Source of the DNA: Ostreococcus lucimarinus CCE9901
Lineage: Eukaryota; Chlorophyta; Mamiellophyceae; Mamiellales; Bathycoccaceae
Assembly (NCBI RefSeq): GCF_000092065.1
Contig: NC_009362.1
Location: forward strand, 626,501 to 690,500
Direction of reading: 5' to 3'
DNA: 64,000 nt
The translations under genes and the position numbers were made by a program. This document shows positions 56,323 through 64,000 of the stretch, piece by piece. Every line of letters starts with the position of its first letter. Positions within the stretch are counted from its first letter, which is position 1. The notes beneath the pieces were generated by a model. It searched no databases. It was given only the letters and a program-made list of their open reading frames with translations, and had not been told where the DNA came from.

Positions 56323-56756
56323 GTCGATGGGTATCTAGTCGTCTCCGCGTCTGTGTGCGTCGTCGAGCGTCGTGCGTCGCGTGGATTCGCGAGGCGTAAA
56401 GTCTTCCGTGCGTTCGTGCGTGGCGCGTCGCGGAGGACGGTGCGCTGAAATGTGCCGCGCGCGCGCGCGCGAGCGATCGTCCCGCGAGGGCGCGATCGGA
56501 GCGTCGCAAAGCGTCACTACTGTTTACCCATACGACGCACGCGGATAACGTCGCGCCCTCACGACCCGCCCTAAACCCCAGCCCTAACCGTAACGCGCGA
56601 TCCAGGTTTTCCCAGGGATGGAAAATTTAAATTTTCCAAATCCGAGGCGCGAGGCGCGACGCGACGCGCGCGTCGTCGTCGTCGTCGTCGTCCCACGCGT
56701 CGCCCGCGTGTGTCGTCGTCACCGCGCGTCGCGCGCGCGACAAACGATCCGTCGCG
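56323..56756. promoter_or_regulatory. 434-nt divergent promoter with palindrome and telomere-like motif
   Basis: No coding signal. It contains a perfect 20-bp palindrome, TGGAAAATTTAAATTTTCCA, at 56619-56638, a striking AT-rich island in GC-rich DNA. About 50 nt before it CCCTAAACCCCAGCCCTAACC (near 56568-56588) contains imperfect telomere-type CCCTAAA units or telo boxes. GC-rich segments flank both. The palindrome could bind a dimeric regulator of both genes. Confidence 0.6.
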
Positions 56757-57767
56757 ATGCACCGCGCGTCCCGCGCGTCGTCCATCGACGACGACACCGC
56801 GCAAACGCTCGGGCTGCTGCAAGGACAGTTGCGCGCGCAGGCGCGAGAAATCAGTCGACTGCAGCGCGAGGTTGTCGATTTGCACCGCGAGCGCGACGTG
56901 CTGGCGGGTAAGGTGCTGAAACCTTTGAACGAGCGCTTCGGAGATTGCGTCAAGGACTTGATTCGCGAGACGACGTGGTTCAAGCTGAAGGCGGTGGAGG
57001 AGACGATCGATGTGAACACGTACGAGAGCACGACGCGGGCGGCGTTTGACTTGGCGGGGGCGAGGAGCATGATGGAGGCGAGATTTCCCGATTTGAAGAG
57101 CGCGAAGATCACGACGCGAGAGGATATCGGGGCGTTTGGGATTGAGTTCAAATCGCGACCGTTCAAGGGAGAGTTGATGCAGTTCAAGGCGAGATTGAAC
57201 TTGGAAAAATTACTCAACGTGGCCAAGGCGCCGACGCTGGCGCTCGCGCCGTCGCCGCCGTTTCCTTGGAACGGTAAGACGAAGTGGAATCCGGCGTTGG
57301 AATCGAAGATGGACATCGATGGGGTGTCGATTAACGCCAAGTACACCATGGTGCACGACTCGGTGAGCATGGACCATTTGGACTTTGACGTCAGCACGAC
57401 GCACGAGGAGTACGGCGACTTGCGCGTGCAGAGAGTCAGTCAGCACACCGCGGCGGACGATCAGCTCGACATCAAACCGGGAGGGTGCTGGCGCGCGGGC
57501 TGGGCGCAGCGTAAGGGTGATTTTGATTTAGCGGCAAACTTCATGACGGATAAAGGGGTAGAGTTGGAGTTGAGCGCCCGACGGCAGTTCGCCAAGCACT
57601 TTAGCGCCAAGGCGCTGACCCGCGTCGCCGCTCGCGAGATGGAATTCCAAGTCGGCTACGAGTTCACGGAAGAGCTCAAGGGATGGGAAGTCGTGGCTAA
57701 ATCCGTGCTCACTACGCAAGGTTTGCAAAACCCGACATTCCAACTTAACCACGCGTGGGAGTTTTAA
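56757..57767 (+). CDS. Putative organelle outer-membrane beta-barrel protein
   Basis: 336 residues. A coiled-coil N-terminal segment (LRAQAREISRLQREVVDLHRERDV) is followed by ~280 residues with alternating polar/hydrophobic strands (SAKITTREDIGAFGIEF, LMQFKARLNLE, VELELSARRQF, LTRVAAREMEFQVGYEFT) and a final aromatic-ending strand (FQLNHAWEF). This pattern is typical of outer-envelope barrels such as plastid OEP or mitochondrial porin types, but no sequence signature identifies one. Soluble protein is possible. Divergent from the lumen-type gene. Confidence 0.4.
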   Translation: MHRASRASSIDDDTAQTLGLLQGQLRAQAREISRLQREVVDLHRERDVLAGKVLKPLNERFGDCVKDLIRETTWFKLKAVEETIDVNTYESTTRAAFDLAGARSMMEARFPDLKSAKITTREDIGAFGIEFKSRPFKGELMQFKARLNLEKLLNVAKAPTLALAPSPPFPWNGKTKWNPALESKMDIDGVSINAKYTMVHDSVSMDHLDFDVSTTHEEYGDLRVQRVSQHTAADDQLDIKPGGCWRAGWAQRKGDFDLAANFMTDKGVELELSARRQFAKHFSAKALTRVAAREMEFQVGYEFTEELKGWEVVAKSVLTTQGLQNPTFQLNHAWEF

Positions 57768-57810
57768 TACATGTATCGCGCACTCGGTTTGTTACAAACA
57801 ATAAATCTCG

Positions 57811-59346
57811 CTAGTTGCTTCCGGGCGTGCCTTGCGTGAAGCCCTTGCCTCGCCCACGACCGCCGCTTCGACCGCCGCTTCGACCGCCGCCTCGCGCCTC
57901 GTCGCCGCGTGCATCATCGCCTCGCCCCCGTCCGCCTCGCCCACGCCCACCTCGACCGCTGGGCCCGCCACGACCGCCCTGCGCGCCTCGACCGCCTCGA
58001 CCGCCTCGACCGCCACGACCGGCAGCCGGCACTGCCTTCGACGCTGGCGTGTACTTCTTCGAAGCTTTTTGTCCGGGTTTCCACTCACCACCGTAAAACT
58101 CTGTCTTTTTACTTGAACTTCCGGCGAAACTGTCGTCGTCCCCAACGTCGCCCTCGCCGTACTCGCCATCTGATTCACTCTCGACGTCGTCGTCGTCGTC
58201 GTATTCTTCGCCACTGGGATCGTCAAGCGCCATACCGTAAATTTCGCGAGCAATCTCCGTGACGCCTGCACCCGTGGATGTTGACGCCATGAGCACCATG
58301 GTGCGAGCACGCTTGGTGTAACGAAGCTCTTCTTGAATCAAGTACGCGCGACGCGCCAACTCATTCGGGTTGACGTAGTCGCATTTGTTCAGAATCACTC
58401 CGCACTGCGTCTCGCCGTACTTGGACAAAAATGCCAACATTTCTCTGTCCGATGCTTTCATTCCGTGGCGAGCGTCGATGACCAAGTATACGCGCTTTAA
58501 GTTCGGGCGCGAAGTGAGATACTTGTCCATCAGTTCGTTCCACGACTCTACGCGGTGTTGCTTGGCGAACGCGAACCCGTACCCGGGTAAATCGACGAGA
58601 CGAATGCGCTCGTCCATGGAATAAAAGTTCAAGCTCTGCGTCTTTCCCGGAACATCGCTCGAGCGCGCCACTGAGCTCAGCGTCAATGCGTTAATCAACG
58701 AGCTCTTCCCCACGTTCGATCGTCCCGCGAACGCAATCTCTGGGACGTCGTCTTTGATCTTACTCGCGCCTTTGCCCACGGCGTGCTTCGGCGGCTCCTC
58801 CCCCTCTCGCGCCGCGGCTGCAATAAACTTCGCCGTTCGCTTCGATCTTCCAAAACCAAGCAAACGTTGCGTTTTCACCTCTAACATCCCCACGTCGTAC
58901 ATCGCGTAACGCTGCGTAACTTCGCTGATTTCGTTCCTATTCCGCAGCACGCGCGTCGTCCTTCCCGCCGTCGACGCGTTCGTCGACAAGCTATACTTTT
59001 TAATCCTCCCCATAATGCCGTGATCGATCGGTAACGCGCGAAACTTGGCTCGATTACTCATCGTCCCATCCGTGTCCCCGCTCAACGTGTCCAGTAAGCG
59101 TTCGATTTTCAATCCGCCCTCGGGAATCGTCGACCGCAGCGGCGGCGCGTCGTCGGTGGCGTCGGCCCGTTCGCCATCCTCTCCGGCCGGCGTCGGCGGC
59201 GTCCCATTCGCCGCCAGCGCTCGCGCGCTTCGACGCGTTGCGTGCGCGCGCGACGCGCACGCCCACCGTCCATCCCTCGGCGTCCATCGTCCTCGCGCGA
59301 GCGCCGTCACCGTCGAGGCGGCGGCGGCCGCGCAGCCCATTCGCAT
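57811..59346 (-). CDS. EngB-type ribosome-biogenesis GTPase, plastid or mitochondrial, with RGG tail
   Basis: 511 residues from the ATG at 59346. A long transit-like N-terminus (first ~60 residues) precedes a lineage-specific spacer and the GTPase. G1 is AGRSNVGKSS (K214), G3 is DLPG (LVDLPGYGFAFA), G4 is NKCD and G5 ASTST. These identify the EngB/YihA/YsxC subfamily, which assembles the large ribosomal subunit. An acidic tract (EEYDDDDDVESESD) and a long RGG/GRG tail (last ~80 residues) follow, an RNA-binding element absent in bacterial EngB. Organelle ribosome assembly is therefore likely. Divergent from the protease-like gene. Confidence 0.88.
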   Translation of the reverse strand: MRMGCAAAAASTVTALARGRWTPRDGRWACASRAHATRRSARALAANGTPPTPAGEDGERADATDDAPPLRSTIPEGGLKIERLLDTLSGDTDGTMSNRAKFRALPIDHGIMGRIKKYSLSTNASTAGRTTRVLRNRNEISEVTQRYAMYDVGMLEVKTQRLLGFGRSKRTAKFIAAAAREGEEPPKHAVGKGASKIKDDVPEIAFAGRSNVGKSSLINALTLSSVARSSDVPGKTQSLNFYSMDERIRLVDLPGYGFAFAKQHRVESWNELMDKYLTSRPNLKRVYLVIDARHGMKASDREMLAFLSKYGETQCGVILNKCDYVNPNELARRAYLIQEELRYTKRARTMVLMASTSTGAGVTEIAREIYGMALDDPSGEEYDDDDDVESESDGEYGEGDVGDDDSFAGSSSKKTEFYGGEWKPGQKASKKYTPASKAVPAAGRGGRGGRGGRGAQGGRGGPSGRGGRGRGGRGRGDDARGDEARGGGRSGGRSGGRGRGKGFTQGTPGSN

Positions 59347-59567
59347 CGTCGCCTCGCGCGTCCCTTGGACGCACGCCCGCGCGAAGCGCAGGCGCAGGCG
59401 CGATGTGATTATGGTCAACGCGCGCGTCGAGCGCCGATGCCGCGCGACGCGCGAGCGCAAGACGTCGCGGCGTCGCGGTGTGAGACCGGCGAATAAAACC
59501 GACAAATCGCAACGCCTCCCGTCACACCGCCCACCGACCCCGAGCCGCTTTCGCGTCCCCGGCGGCG

Positions 59568-59571
59568 GTGA

Positions 59572-59609
<38 letters not shown>

Positions 59610-60821
59610 ATCGATCGCGTCGCCGCTTCGTCGTCGCGCGCGGCGAGTCGGAGACGTTCTTCGACTTCGACACCGAAAAGCGCGACAGCGCGCAGCCGGA
59701 CGACGGTGCGACGCGCGACGACGAGCGATGACGACGTTGCGGACGACGCGTCGACGAGCGAGCGCGCGCGGGTCGAGCGATGGCGCGCGCGGGCGCGAAC
59801 GATGCGGGCGAAAATACTGAAAGGATACTTGGCGAGGCTGGGCGCGCGGAGCGACGACTGCCTGGAGAAGGACGAACTCGTCGATCGCTTGGCGGAAACG
59901 TGGATGACGAAGTGCGAAAATTTTGCAATCACGGTGCCACTGCGACAGCTCGGGAACATTGGTGGGAACCCACGGTCGGGGTACGCGCTGGTGACGTTGG
60001 ACGTCGGCGGCGACATCGGGTTGTGCGATTTCGTCATCGACACGGGCGCGACGACGGCGTTGATCACGCCCAAGGCGCTCGACATGTTGGACAAAGACCA
60101 AGTGAAAGAGGGCGCCGCGGTTCGGGGGTTGACCGGGACCGGGGAGACGTTGCGACAAAAAGTTTCCATCTCGGAGGTGCGGTTGGGGAGCAAGGAGTTC
60201 GTCCTCGACGCCGTCGTCACCGATTTAACCGCCGTCGGCTTGCCGGCGACGATCGGTGGTTTACTCGGTCTCGATTGGCTCGGAAACTTTGAGGTAGAGT
60301 TCGACTTTGAACAGTCGGTGATTACGTTTTGGCCGCCGGGCAGCGTGAAGAACGGCGCCGTGGCGGTCGAAGATCTCGTGCGCGTCCGGTTGAACCAGCA
60401 TCCCGTGGGGTTGAAAACGGTGCGTTGTTCACTGAATGGCGCCGAGCTCGACGCCATCGTAGACATGGGTTCGTTCTTTAGCGTCGTGAATTGGATGGCG
60501 AGCACCACCGCAGGGATCGGTCCGGACTCTGACAAAGTCAAACGCGGCGGCTTGCAAGTCACGGGTGTCGACGGCAAAAGCATGGCTATGGCGATGGCGC
60601 CGTACGATTTGCGCGTGCTCGGTGACGGCGAAGAAGATTTGACTTCCACCTACCAAGGAATGTGTTGCATCGGTGACTTACCCGCGTTCGCGGCGCTTGG
60701 TGCGAGCGTATCGCCATTCATGGCGTTGGGTCTCGACGTCATCGGGCGCGGTCGAATGGTCTTCAACGCCAAAGACAACGCGATGTACTTGTCTAAGGGC
60801 GACGTCACGTACGGTGTGTGA
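59568..60821 (+). CDS. Armet/SAP-like plus double retropepsin-like protein, plastid predicted
   Basis: 417 residues. A Thr/Arg/Ser-rich transit-like N-terminus carries a (T)10 run. Residues ~82-112 (ILKGYLARLGARSDDCLEKDELVDRLAETW) match the C-terminal SAP-like domain of ARMET/MANF and plant homologues. Two retropepsin-like lobes follow: the first with FVIDTGATTALI (158-160 DTG), the second with AIVDMGSFFSVV (299-301 DMG). In a pepsin-like pair both lobes should have D(T/S)G; here the second is D-M-G, so activity is doubtful or asymmetric. Plants have plastid proteins with a single retropepsin-like lobe. Not a retrotransposon: no reverse transcriptase, integrase or capsid is near. Confidence 0.7.
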
Positions 60822-60876
60822 ACGAACACTTGACTACTAATGTTGGTACAAGTACTATTGTTATTAATCTTTCGCG

Positions 60877-61602
60877 CTACGTTGCAAGCAACGCCCGAAC
60901 GGAGTCGTCGTCTTCGACCAAGTCCGACGGCGTCGCTCCGACGCTCGATTTTGCGCTCTTGTCCGCCCCGAGCTCGATCAAATATTTCACCACCTCCGCG
61001 TGTTCGCCGCGCGCGGCGTGATGTAACGGTGTTTCTTGGTCTTCGTCGACCTTCTTTAACAACGTCGCGAGCGTTCCCGCGTCTCGCGCGGCGTCACACA
61101 GCGCTCGCGCGACGTCGGCGTGCCCCGACGCGCACGCGTCGTGCAGCGGCGTCCCGAGCGATTCATCCGTCGCTAAAGGATCCGCGCCTCGACGCAACAA
61201 CACCTCCACGTAAGCGACTTTGCCATACAGCGCGGCCAAGTGTAACGCTGTCTCTCCGTCGGCGTTCTTCGCGTTCGCCGGCTCGCCGTCGACCTCCAGC
61301 GCTCCCGCGAGCGTTTGCTCAAATGTCTCCGCGTCGAAATCGTCGCCGTCCTCGTCGCACGCGCGAAACACGGCGCGCATGTGTTCGCTCATCGCACCGT
61401 CGTCGCCTCCGCCGTCGTCGTCGCCGTCCTCCAGGCGCAGCTGCTCGAGAATGCGTTTATATTCGTCGTCGCCGAGGTCGTCGTCGAGCGCCGCCGCGCC
61501 TTCCTCGCCCGCCATCGCGCGCAATCGCGCGCGCAGCGCCGCTTTCAACTCGCAAAGCCGCGCGAGCTCGTCGTCCTCGCCTTCGTCATCGTTCGCCGTC
61601 AT
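60877..61602 (-). CDS. Ankyrin-repeat protein
   Basis: 241 residues from the ATG at 61602. The N-terminal ~95 residues are acidic and helical. Three to four ankyrin repeats follow (DGETALHLAALYGKVAYVEV, GTPLHDACASGHADVARALC, ETPLHHAARGEHAEVVKYLI, GATPSDLV). Ankyrin proteins bind partners; the partner is not shown. Only 56 nt separate its start from that of the SDR gene. Confidence 0.85.
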   Translation of the reverse strand: MTANDDEGEDDELARLCELKAALRARLRAMAGEEGAAALDDDLGDDEYKRILEQLRLEDGDDDGGGDDGAMSEHMRAVFRACDEDGDDFDAETFEQTLAGALEVDGEPANAKNADGETALHLAALYGKVAYVEVLLRRGADPLATDESLGTPLHDACASGHADVARALCDAARDAGTLATLLKKVDEDQETPLHHAARGEHAEVVKYLIELGADKSAKSSVGATPSDLVEDDDSVRALLAT

Positions 61603-61658
61603 CGCGCGCGACTCGAACTGCCGACACAGCGTCACTCGCCGGCACGCTCGCGACGGCG
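61603..61658. promoter_or_regulatory. 56-nt divergent promoter, ankyrin / SDR
   Basis: Start codons 56 nt apart on opposite strands. Contains GTCACTCGCCGGCACGCTCG but no recognised motif. Confidence 0.45.
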
Positions 61659-62459
61659 ATGTCGTCCAACTTTGCGTTCGACGCCGCGGGAAAGGTTGTC
61701 GTCGTCACCGGTGGTGGTCGCGGCATCGGCGCGGGCATCGTCGACGCGTTCGCGCGACAACACGGCGCGAAGCGCGTGTACTCGGTGTCGAGGTCGACGG
61801 AGGACACCGTTTTGAAGCCTTCGACGGCGAGCGGGGGCGAGATCGTTGGCGTCTCGGCCGATTTGAGCACGCCCGATGGCGCGGCAAAAGTTGCGTCGAC
61901 GATCGCCGCGCGCGGAGACGATCTCGTGCACGTGTTGGTGCATAACAGCGGCGCGAGTTGGGGAGCCGAGTTGGAAAGCCACGACGACAAAGGCTTCGTG
62001 AAGACGTACCAACTAAACGTCATGGGGACGTGGCGATTGACTGTTGCGCTCTTGCCCCATCTCATGAAAGCGGGCACACCGCAAGATCCCGCGCGCGTCA
62101 TCGTCATAGGTTCCATAGCCGGCATCCGGCCGCAAAAGTATCCGACGTTTTCGTACGACGCGAGTAAAGCGGCTTTGCACCATCTGGCGCTCAAACTCGC
62201 GGACGAGTTCGCACGCAAGCGCGCTCTCGATATCACCGTGAATGTCGTCGCTCCTGGATACATACCCACCAAAATGAGCGCCGGTCTCACGAAATATGGT
62301 GAATCGAGCGACGACATCGTCGCCTCCAGCGTCCCGCTCCGCCGCGCGGGCGCGCCGGCGGACGTCGCGGGCGCCGTGGCGTTTCTCTCAAGCGACGCCG
62401 CGGCCTGGATCACGGGTGTGGTCTTGCCCGTCGACGGCGGTTTCCTCGCCAAGCTGTAG
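61659..62459 (+). CDS. Short-chain dehydrogenase/reductase
   Basis: 266 residues. NAD(P) motif TGGGRGIG (17-24), NSGA (NAG variant, 96-99), catalytic Ser152, Tyr166 and Lys170 in YDASK, PGYIPTKM and the terminal VLPVDGG. The fold is a classical SDR; the G-Y-I-P-TKM and ITGVVLPVDGG blocks resemble 3-oxoacyl- or sugar-type reductases, so the substrate is open. Cytosolic unless the start is wrong; the frame is open to 60840 but only this part is coding. Divergent from the ankyrin gene. Confidence 0.88.
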   Translation: MSSNFAFDAAGKVVVVTGGGRGIGAGIVDAFARQHGAKRVYSVSRSTEDTVLKPSTASGGEIVGVSADLSTPDGAAKVASTIAARGDDLVHVLVHNSGASWGAELESHDDKGFVKTYQLNVMGTWRLTVALLPHLMKAGTPQDPARVIVIGSIAGIRPQKYPTFSYDASKAALHHLALKLADEFARKRALDITVNVVAPGYIPTKMSAGLTKYGESSDDIVASSVPLRRAGAPADVAGAVAFLSSDAAAWITGVVLPVDGGFLAKL

Positions 62460-62789
62460 AGCCGTAGTCCTCGCCTCCGGTCTCCGTCCGGGGTTGTACT
62501 CATACGTAGCGAATCCTTTGCCCGGCTCGCCCGACACCCGATTTCGATGCCCCGAGGCGATCGCGTCCGGTCGGCGTATCGCCGGCACTTTGGCACACAC
62601 ACCCGGTGTCGCGACGCGGTGACGTCGAGACACCGAACCGGTCCGGTCGCGCGCGTCGCGAACGCGATCGTCTTCTCGCGCGCGCGCGGTCGTCGCGGTC
62701 GCGCGCGCGACGACGACCGCGTCCGCGCGCGCGCGATCGATCGGTCGTAACCGTATCGCGGATACGATTCGAGGCGATTTCGTGGGACG
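62460..62789. other. 330-nt intergenic stretch before the HPt gene
   Basis: No gene recognised. It holds an ACCGGTCCGGTCGCGCGCGT element near 62637-62656, similar in core to the ACCGGT repeats at 17961-17994. The GC-rich rest may carry the SDR 3' end and the HPt promoter. Confidence 0.45.
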
Positions 62790-63500
62790 ATGACGCGCGC
62801 GTCGACGCGTCGAAGCGCGAGCGCGGGAGAAGCGAGCGAAGACGCGAAGACAAAGATAATCGCGCGCGACGGCGAAGTTGAGGGTAAAGCGGACGCGGAA
62901 CCGAGCGCGAAGGGTGGCGACGGCGACGACGAAGCGAAACAAGATGGAGGCGACGAGAGCGACGCGGACGAGCAGACATCGAGTGAGGAGACCGTGGAGG
63001 AGCTGGAAGCGCGCATGAAAACGACGAGTGACGAATCGTTACTGGGCGAGTTGCTCGCTATGGAGAAACACGCGTTCGATCCCGTGAACAATTTGCTCAA
63101 CCGCGCGCAGTTCGACGAGTTGCTCGATTTGCAGACGGATTCTGAGCCGACTTTTATGGAGGAAATCGTGGAGATGTATTGCGACGATTCGCAAACCATG
63201 CTGGACGAACTGAAAGAGATTTTGAACGATGAAGAAAAGAGAACGACGGAAGGTTTCGATACGGCGCGCGCAACCTTGCACAAGCTCCGCGGGGCGTCCT
63301 CGACGCTCGGCGCTGAGGGGATCCAACACACGTGCGAATCGCTCCGAGAGGCCATCGTGGCAGAAGCGCGGGACGCGCTGAGCAAAGGACCGGGGTCATT
63401 AGAAGAGCTCGAGAATCGCTTGAATGAGCTGAAAAACTTCCTTAAGAGGTACACGTGCATTGGTCGAGAGTGCGCCTCGCGCAAGCTCTCGCGCAAGTAG
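62790..63500 (+). CDS. Histidine-containing phosphotransfer (HPt) protein
   Basis: 236 residues. A polar, acidic N-terminal ~95 residues precede a helical HPt domain: FDELLDLQTDSEPTFMEEIV, TMLDELKEIL and HKLRGASSTLGAEGI, where His164 is the phosphorylated residue (HxLxGxS motif). The domain is a phosphorelay intermediate between hybrid histidine kinases and response regulators. Two-component phosphorelays, including a HPt, are known from Ostreococcus, where light- and cytokinin-type kinases are found. Soluble, cytosol and nucleus. Confidence 0.9.
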   Translation: MTRASTRRSASAGEASEDAKTKIIARDGEVEGKADAEPSAKGGDGDDEAKQDGGDESDADEQTSSEETVEELEARMKTTSDESLLGELLAMEKHAFDPVNNLLNRAQFDELLDLQTDSEPTFMEEIVEMYCDDSQTMLDELKEILNDEEKRTTEGFDTARATLHKLRGASSTLGAEGIQHTCESLREAIVAEARDALSKGPGSLEELENRLNELKNFLKRYTCIGRECASRKLSRK

Positions 63501-63601
63501 AGCCGACTGTAGGAAGCCACTTTTCATCCCTGTGTACATGTTATAATACAAGCTCTCGCGTTCGCTCTCGCCGTAAGTTGTCCTCATTAACGTGCACTAA
63601 C

Positions 63602-63657
63602 GCGCCTAAACCGCCTGAAACCGCCTGATCCGCCTAAACTGCCTGAACCGCCTTATC
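63602..63657. repeat. ~10-bp imperfect tandem repeat CCGCCTRAA
   Basis: Six imperfect copies of (A)CCGCCTRAA of 8-11 bp between the HPt gene 3' end and the convergent acyltransferase 3' end. Likely 3'-UTR or terminator region, no coding potential. Confidence 0.75.
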
Positions 63658-63680
63658 CTTGAGCGTCGCCTCCATGTTCA

Positions 63681-64000
63681 TTAACGAAACGTCGGCGCCT
63701 GCGTAGAGGTCGCCGCTTCGAACACTATTCTCGGCGCAAGCTCTTTGAATGGATCGCTCTCGCGTTCGCGCAACAGATACTGTATACCGCCTTCAACTTC
63801 ACCGTATACTCGCTCGTAAATCGCCTTGACGCGCTCTTCGTCATCCAAATCCGCTCCACTCACGTCAATAGGCGCCATGAAACGAAAGTAGAAGCGCTCA
63901 GGGGCTTTGGGTACGACGACAGGCTGGATGAATAACTCCTCTTCTCCCGCGTCCGCGGTGACGCGAGTGTCGACGGCGCGCGCCTTCGGAACGCTTTGCG
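63681..64000 (-). CDS. Phytyl-ester-synthase/DGAT2-like acyltransferase (C-terminal part only)
   Basis: The gene enters at the right edge of the window; 106 C-terminal residues are visible. VVPKAPERFYFRFMAPIDVS, DDEERVKAIYERVYGEVEGGIQYLL and RERESDPFKELAPRI match the end of plant PES1/PES2, in which an alpha/beta-hydrolase is fused to a DGAT2-like acyltransferase. These make phytyl esters and triacylglycerol in plastoglobules. The catalytic part is outside the window. Confidence 0.8.
   Translation of the reverse strand, partial: QSVPKARAVDTRVTADAGEEELFIQPVVVPKAPERFYFRFMAPIDVSGADLDDEERVKAIYERVYGEVEGGIQYLLRERESDPFKELAPRIVFEAATSTQAPTFR

Noticed and set aside
56565-56590. Interstitial telomere array
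   Set aside because: Only two imperfect CCCTAAA-like units; more likely promoter motif or chance.
59568-60821. Retrotransposon protease
   Set aside because: Retropepsin-like lobes are present but reverse transcriptase, integrase, LTR and gag are missing, and the protein has an organelle-type leader and an Armet-like domain.

Overview
The window is nuclear DNA of a picoplanktonic green alga of the Mamiellales, most like Ostreococcus. It is GC-rich and packed almost wall to wall with protein genes on both strands. Plastid genes (TIC20, a three-helix LHC-like protein, EngB GTPase, a phytyl-ester-synthase-like acyltransferase) sit beside ordinary eukaryotic nuclear genes (proteasome beta6, V-ATPase subunit a, RAD54, CFIm25, CWC15, trithorax-type methyltransferase, RPL23A). 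The genus assignment is an inference from gene content and architecture. I see no rRNA, tRNA, CRISPR array, transposon or viral gene.

Layout. 0-12.3 kb: CFIm25, a TPR protein, a 1376-residue membrane-anchored protein with 20 cysteine-rich repeats, a GH31 enzyme with the active site of a sulfoquinovosidase, and an FkbM methyltransferase. 12.3-25 kb: a kelch/HMG-like protein, a tiny cysteine protein, a kinesin-9, an ATX-type SET protein, NDUFA5, RAD54 and TIC20. 25-32.5 kb: an ELIP-like gene, two tandem paralogues of unknown family, an (SPPP)n membrane protein and proteasome beta6. 32.5-45 kb: V-ATPase a, a degenerate ABCC-like protein, a carotenoid dioxygenase, CWC15, an FKBP-cyclophilin fusion, an NHX antiporter and a POLD3-like protein. 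45-55.7 kb: a fold-IV aminotransferase-like protein, a delta carbonic anhydrase, a stand-alone MuDR/FAR1-type zinc finger, a KEN-box protein, a LysM protein, RPL23A, a SANT/ankyrin-like protein and a double-AP2 factor. 55.7-64 kb: a lumen-type protein, a possible beta-barrel, EngB, an Armet-SAP/retropepsin-like protein, an ankyrin protein, an SDR, an HPt phosphotransfer protein and the 3' part of a phytyl-ester-synthase-like gene.

Architecture. Thirteen pairs of genes are divergent, with start codons often only 50-260 nt apart, so most promoters must be shared. Nine introns could be reconstructed in seven genes. All have a GTRCG donor and a CTGAC branch-point-like pentamer about 20-50 nt before the acceptor. 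The reconstructed proteins match their families across each junction, including the N-terminus of proteasome beta6 and the RAD54 segment before the helicase core.

Functional themes are light and plastid biology, inorganic carbon (delta carbonic anhydrase) and possibly sulfolipid turnover (GH31), endomembrane pH (V-ATPase and NHX) and DNA repair/replication (RAD54, POLD3-like). The least explained loci are the cysteine-repeat protein, the tandem pair at 26.3-27.9 kb, the ABCC-like protein without an ATP site and the SANT/ankyrin protein.
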